Positions 61,201-64,000 of a DNA stretch of 64,000 nucleotides are shown here, one piece after another (position 1 is the stretch's first letter; every line of letters starts with the position of its first letter). The translations under genes were made by a program, and so were the position numbers. The stretch comes from Geobacillus sp. 46C-IIa (GTDB lineage Bacteria; Bacillota; Bacilli; Bacillales; Anoxybacillaceae): positions 62,001 to 126,000 of the forward strand of contig NZ_CP061474.1 of NCBI RefSeq assembly GCF_014679505.1. The letters are read 5' to 3'. The notes under the pieces were generated by a model. It had not been told where the DNA came from. It worked only from the letters and a program-made list of their open reading frames with translations, and made no database searches.

Positions 61201-61284
61201 ATGACTGTTGCGGAGGCGTTGTCCTTAATGATTTCTTTTGCGTCGCTTGTCGTGGCAGTCATTGCGGTGTCCAAAGAGAAGTAA
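61201..61284 (+). CDS. Putative holin-like type I toxin (TxpA/BsrG-like)
   Basis: The 27-codon peptide MTVAEALSLMISFASLVVAV followed by IAVSKEK has the hallmark of the holin-like/TxpA-type toxins: TVxEALxLM, one membrane helix and a short basic end. These small peptides damage the membrane when not silenced by an antisense RNA. AAAGGGGG lies about 14 bases upstream, and an in-frame ATG at 61177 exists. Hairpins at 61283-61318 and 61372-61397 could end its RNA, and a convergent promoter lies at 61426-61454. Confidence 0.75.
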   Translation: MTVAEALSLMISFASLVVAVIAVSKEK

Positions 61285-61419
61285 CCCACCCTGCTCGGCC
61301 CAGGTGAGGGTGGGTTGCTTCTGCTCGTTTCCGGGCCACTGCACTTCTTGCAGCAGCCGTGCGTGTCGATCAGGACATTGGTGGCTGCCAATGTCCTGCT
61401 TTTATCGTATGGTTTTTTC
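61280..61419 (-). ncRNA. Candidate antisense antitoxin RNA (RatA-like)
   Basis: From the convergent promoter a minus-strand RNA would start near 61419, fold into GGACATTGG...CCAATGTCC, and end after AACCCACCCT...AGGGTGGGTT, reaching the 3' end of the toxin frame. It would overlap the toxin RNA by over 100 bases, the layout of txpA/ratA and the par locus. Inferred from position and signals only. Confidence 0.5.
61372..61402 (+). terminator. Terminator of the toxin RNA
   Basis: AGGACATTGG and CCAATGTCCT arms with a 6-base loop followed by GCTTTTA. Confidence 0.75.
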
Positions 61420-61425
61420 ACCCTT

Positions 61426-61454
61426 ATTATAACCGTAGGCGGGGAAAATCACAA
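61426..61454 (-). promoter_or_regulatory. Sigma-A promoter of the antisense RNA
   Basis: On the minus strand TTGTGA (61449-61454) and TATAAT (61426-61431) are 17 bases apart and point toward the toxin gene. Confidence 0.7.
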
Positions 61455-61523
61455 TATGGCTTTAGAAAAGCGGCGATGCACGGCAATCGGCTGCTTTCGT
61501 TCTATACATAAGGAGGAAAGAAT

Positions 61524-62417
61524 ATGGCCCAACCGTCCATTGTAGTGATTGGCAGCATCAATATGGATATCGTTACTGTCGCCGCTCGCTTTCCGAATCA
61601 AGGGGAAACGATTCTCGGCGAGCGGTTTCTCACCACTCCCGGCGGCAAGGGAGCGAACCAGGCGGTGGCGGCCGCCCGCCTTGGCGCCGATGTGCGAATG
61701 ATCGGCGCGGTTGGGGAGGATGTGTTTGGGAAGGAGCTCCTTCGCTCGCTGCAAAGCGAAGGGATTTCTGTTGATGATGTGAAACCGATTACACATCAGC
61801 ATACCGGCATTGCCGCGATTACTATTTCGGAACAGGACAACCGCATTATTGTCGTTCCTGGGGCGAATTATGCGCTTGCGCCCGAAGATCTCGACCAATG
61901 TGAATCCGTGATCGCCGAAAGTGATGTGTGCGTAGTGCAGCTCGAAATTCCGCTTTCCGTTGTCGAACGGGCCGTTTCGTTGGCTCATCGCCACGGTGTG
62001 CGTGTCATTGTTAACCCAGCTCCAGCGCAGCCGCTGCCGCCGTCAGTGCTCAAGAAGGCGAGTTTCTTGACACCCAATGAACATGAACGAACGATTTTGT
62101 TTGACAAGATGGACGAAGAAGCGTTTGCCGATAAGCTGATTGTCACCGAAGGGGCGAAAGGGGTGCGCATTTGGCAAGACGGACAAGAACGGCTCATTCC
62201 AAGTTTTCAAGTCCCAGTCGTGGATACGACGGGTGCGGGCGATACGTTTAACGGTGCGCTCGCCGTTGCGCTGGCGGAAGGGAAGCCGCTTGAGGAAGCG
62301 TGTCGGTTTGCCAATGCGGCCGCGGCGCTATCGGTCACCAAGCTCGGTGCGCAGGCCGGGATGCCGACACGGGAGGATGTCGAATCATTTTTGGCCAAAC
62401 AGGAAGGAAGTCAATGA
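61524..62417 (+). CDS. rbsK: Ribokinase
   Basis: The 297-residue PfkB-family kinase phosphorylates ribose to ribose 5-phosphate. It shows VIGSINMDIVTVAARFPNQG, TPGGKGANQAVAAARLG and the anion-hole/catalytic motif VDTTGAGDTFNGALAVAL. AAGGAGGAAAGAAT gives an ideal start. In Bacillus it lies in rbsRKDACB; here the stop at 62415-62417 is followed directly by an rbsB remnant, and rbsD, rbsA and rbsC are gone. No rbsR is in front. The kinase itself looks intact. Confidence 0.95.
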   Translation: MAQPSIVVIGSINMDIVTVAARFPNQGETILGERFLTTPGGKGANQAVAAARLGADVRMIGAVGEDVFGKELLRSLQSEGISVDDVKPITHQHTGIAAITISEQDNRIIVVPGANYALAPEDLDQCESVIAESDVCVVQLEIPLSVVERAVSLAHRHGVRVIVNPAPAQPLPPSVLKKASFLTPNEHERTILFDKMDEEAFADKLIVTEGAKGVRIWQDGQERLIPSFQVPVVDTTGAGDTFNGALAVALAEGKPLEEACRFANAAAALSVTKLGAQAGMPTREDVESFLAKQEGSQ

Positions 62418-62418
62418 A

Positions 62419-62650
62419 GACGTGATTCAGCAGAAGGTCGATGTGCTGTTGGTCAACCCGACGGACTCTAGCATCGTGGCTTCTGCGATCGAATCGGCGA
62501 ACAGCGCCAACATCCTAGTGATTACCGTTGACCACAGCGCGGACGGCAGGAAAGTGGTCACCCATATCGCCTCCGACAATGTGGCTGGGGGGAATGGCAG
62601 CTCAATTTCTTGTCGATCACCTAAAAAAAGGCGGAAACGCTGGTTCCAAA
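62419..62650 (+). pseudogene. Internal fragment of the ribose-binding protein gene rbsB
   Basis: Right after rbsK the frame reads NEDVIQQKVDVLLVNPTDSS then IVASAIESANSANILVITVD, the hinge and effector region of the RbsB ribose-binding protein. After DNVAGG two bases are missing, and the sequence continues as MAAQFLVDHLKKGG in another frame. The signal peptide, the N-terminal lobe and the C-terminal end are absent. A deletion joined the end of rbsK to the inside of rbsB. Confidence 0.85.
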
Positions 62651-62671
62651 TAATATGGAATTTGATCCGCG

Positions 62672-62703
62672 GTGCTAGTTGAGCTCTGACGCTCAACTAG
62701 CAC
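62672..62703. repeat. 13-bp perfect inverted repeat behind the rbsB remnant
   Basis: GTGCTAGTTGAGC and GCTCAACTAGCAC are separated by TCTGAC. There is no T-run. It may mark the edge of the deletion or of a lost mobile element. Confidence 0.7.
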
Positions 62704-62919
62704 TATGGACGATTGGTTTCTAGAAAACAATCACCGCAAAGAAAAGCGATGAGATTCCAAATAGGGATGTGTTCATCCTCCCTGCTCATGGCGGCCGGCT
62801 TTCATCAAGAAAGACGATATACTGCTTCTCACGGTCGATTGCGGCGTCCATCTAAGTTCATAACGAAGCGCTTCTTGGTTCATACTAAAGGAAAAGTTCG
62901 CAAAAGAAAGGGACCCGCC

Positions 62920-63303
62920 ATGCTTCGTGAACTCGATTGGATGACGTATATCATGATGATTTTGGCCAGCTACCGGTTTACTCATTTGATCGTGTTTGAC
63001 AAAATTACCGAGTTTCTGCGCGATCCGTTTATGAAGAAAGAAAAAGTCAAAAGTGAGGACGGGCATACAGAAATCAAGAAAGTGCCGGCCTCCAAATTTG
63101 GCTACTTGTTGAATTGTTATTGGTGCGCGGGGGTGTGGAGCGCGATTTTGATCGCGCTTGGCTATTTTTTTATTCCGACCATCGCTATGCCGCTGATTTT
63201 CATTTTTTCAATTGCGGGGGCGCAGGCGATTTTGGAGACGTTTGTCGGGGTCGGAACGAAGGCGATCGACCTTCTGTCAGCGGCGAAAAAGCGGATGGAC
63301 TAA
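62920..63303 (+). CDS. DUF1360 membrane protein (YjcA-like)
   Basis: ATG 62920 behind AAAGAAAGGGACCCGCC is the likely start; the longer frame upstream is made of intergenic sequence. The 127-residue protein has membrane segments near 7-25 and two more after residue 60, and the conserved LLNCYWCAGVWSAILIA core of DUF1360. In Bacillus the family (YjcA) is expressed in sporulation, but its role is unknown. A terminator follows at 63340-63370. Confidence 0.87.
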   Translation: MLRELDWMTYIMMILASYRFTHLIVFDKITEFLRDPFMKKEKVKSEDGHTEIKKVPASKFGYLLNCYWCAGVWSAILIALGYFFIPTIAMPLIFIFSIAGAQAILETFVGVGTKAIDLLSAAKKRMD

Positions 63304-63339
63304 AGCGTGTTGGCGGCAGAGGGCAGGGAACATTTGCGG

Positions 63340-63370
63340 GCGTGCGGCGGAGCGGCACGCTCGTTTTTTT
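63340..63370 (+). terminator. Terminator of the DUF1360 gene
   Basis: GCGTGC and GCACGC arms (extended by CGGG/CTCG-type pairs) followed by seven Ts after TCG. Confidence 0.75.
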
Positions 63371-63391
63371 GCTTTGGTAGGTATATCGTTG

Positions 63392-63419
63392 TTGACTTAT
63401 ATAAGCACTTAATTATATA
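63392..63419 (+). promoter_or_regulatory. ars promoter with ArsR operator 1
   Basis: TTGACT (63392-63397) and TATATA (63414-63419) are 16 bases apart. The 22-bp imperfect palindrome TATATAAGCA-CTTA-ATTATATA (63398-63419) fills the spacer and the -10, the normal place for ArsR repression. Confidence 0.65.
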
Positions 63420-63478
63420 CTGATTGATAGAAGCGATCGTTGGTCGGCATGACCGTTTTCGTGGTGTGTGCTCGTTTT

Positions 63479-63500
63479 TATATAAGCAAATCATTATATA
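63479..63500 (+). promoter_or_regulatory. ArsR operator 2
   Basis: TATATAAGCA-AATC-ATTATATA repeats the operator at 63398 with only a few differences. It ends 21 bases before the arsR start, and TATAAT at its end suggests a second promoter. Confidence 0.65.
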
Positions 63501-63521
63501 ATGATGAACGGAGGAGGTTAT

Positions 63522-63869
63522 ATGCCGCAACTCGCGATGGAGATGGAAGCGGCAGCCCGGGTATTGAAGCTGCTTGGTGATCCGACGCGGCTGACGATTT
63601 TGGCGATTTTGAACAAGCGGGAGTGCTGTGTGTGCGAGCTGCTGGAGGTGTTTTCGACCAGCCAGCCGGCGATCAGTCAGCATTTGCGTAAGTTAAAAGA
63701 TGCCGGGCTGATCCAAGAAGAGCGGAGAGGGCAATGGGTGTATTATTCGCTCCGGCCGCAAAGCGAATATGCCCCGTTGCTGCAGGCGGTGTTGTCATAC
63801 GTTCCTGATCAAGAGGAAAACATTCGCAAAATCGAGACAGCAAATCCTGCGGCCCGCTGCGGGTGCTGA
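63522..63869 (+). CDS. arsR: ArsR-family arsenical-resistance repressor
   Basis: ATG 63522 follows AACGGAGGAGGTTAT; 115 residues. A winged helix-turn-helix (about 12-90) carries ECCVCELLEVF, the metal-binding helix of As(III)-sensing ArsR (compare ELCVCDL in E. coli), followed by the recognition helix STSQPAISQHLRKL. A Cys-rich end (AARCGC) could add ligands. It releases the operator when arsenite or antimonite binds. The arsenite pump gene follows 18 bases later. Confidence 0.92.
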   Translation: MPQLAMEMEAAARVLKLLGDPTRLTILAILNKRECCVCELLEVFSTSQPAISQHLRKLKDAGLIQEERRGQWVYYSLRPQSEYAPLLQAVLSYVPDQEENIRKIETANPAARCGC

Positions 63870-63887
63870 TGTTGAATGATGAGGTGA

Positions 63888-64000
63888 ATGATGGTGGATG
63901 GTTGCGAACCGAAACGATTGTCGTTTTTAGACCGCTTTTTAACGGTATGGATTTTTCTCGCGATGGCGGTCGGGATCGGAGTCGGAATTTGGGCTCCTGG
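63888..64000 (+). CDS. Arsenite efflux pump ACR3, N-terminus only (cut by window end)
   Basis: GATGAGGTGA leads to ATG ATG GTG and the frame [20 protein letters not shown] then [10 protein letters not shown], the typical first membrane segment of ACR3 arsenite exporters. Only about 37 codons are in the window. The order arsR-acr3 is common in Bacillaceae and supports the call; the choice between the ATG at 63888 and 63891 is open. Confidence 0.85.
   Translation, partial: MMVDGCEPKRLSFLDRFLTVWIFLAMAVGIGVGIWAP

Noticed and set aside
1..64000. tRNA, rRNA, tmRNA, SRP RNA and RNase P RNA genes
   Set aside because: None of the conserved cores was seen on either strand during reading; a covariance-model scan could not be run.

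Overview
The window looks like a chromosomal segment of a thermophilic Bacillaceae, most likely Geobacillus. The reasons are Bacillus-type ribosome binding sites and sigma-A promoters, frequent GTG and TTG starts, the paired ywqA/ywqB genes, an aminoacylase that reads like AmaA of G. stearothermophilus, and many decayed IS605, IS630 and Rpn-type elements. No rRNA or tRNA gene was seen.

Layout. 1-3250: an acetyltransferase, the cell-wall beta-N-acetylhexosaminidase NagZ and transposon scars. 3593-9400: an AT-richer island with a two-gene McrBC-like system (coiled-coil McrB-type AAA+ protein plus DUF2357/PD-(D/E)XK nuclease with zinc knuckles) and a tail of small unknown or decaying genes. 9560-14810: a threonate/erythronate-type catabolic operon (permease, DUF1537 kinase, PdxA2) with a PrpR-type regulator whose sigma-54 contact loop is missing. 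15400-19000: a glycine-rich orphan protein, an ADP-ribosylglycohydrolase and a wrecked radical SAM gene. 19035-26434: a mannosylglycerate/glucosylglycerate-type operon (RpiR regulator, PTS EIIABC, GH38, GH13_18 phosphorylase). 26800-30500: L,D-transpeptidase, a membrane protein, a DMT exporter and an Rpn pseudogene carrying an IS605 end. 30528-37072: a beta-mannoside uptake and phosphorolysis operon (LacI regulator, ABC transporter, DUF1861 protein, GH130). 37333-43050: K+ channel, GalU, DUF488 pseudogene, macro domain, a second DUF1861 protein and a Uma2 nuclease. 43303-51835: ywqA/ywqB and two SEC-C proteins. 52564-57132: amidase, BrnQ and UDP-glucose dehydrogenase. 57139-63303: a cas-less CRISPR remnant, amaA beside an amaB stump, VanZ, a type I toxin-antitoxin candidate, rbsK fused to an rbsB remnant, and DUF1360. 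The right edge starts an arsenic operon (arsR, acr3).

How it fits together. Three sugar or sugar-acid loci (threonate-type, mannosylglycerate-type, beta-mannoside) each have their own regulator and transporter and feed glycolysis through phosphorylated intermediates. They sit among mobile and repetitive DNA: a four-copy family of about 140-bp MITE-like elements, two tandem arrays of a 75-bp unit, and several IS605-type ends. Much of the accessory DNA is decaying (Rpn, DUF488, PIN, radical SAM, amaB and rbsB stumps). The most interesting candidates are the coiled-coil McrBC-like island, the degenerate PrpR regulator next to a sigma-A promoter with a cre box, the paired DUF1861 proteins, the 75-bp arrays and the type I toxin-antitoxin module.
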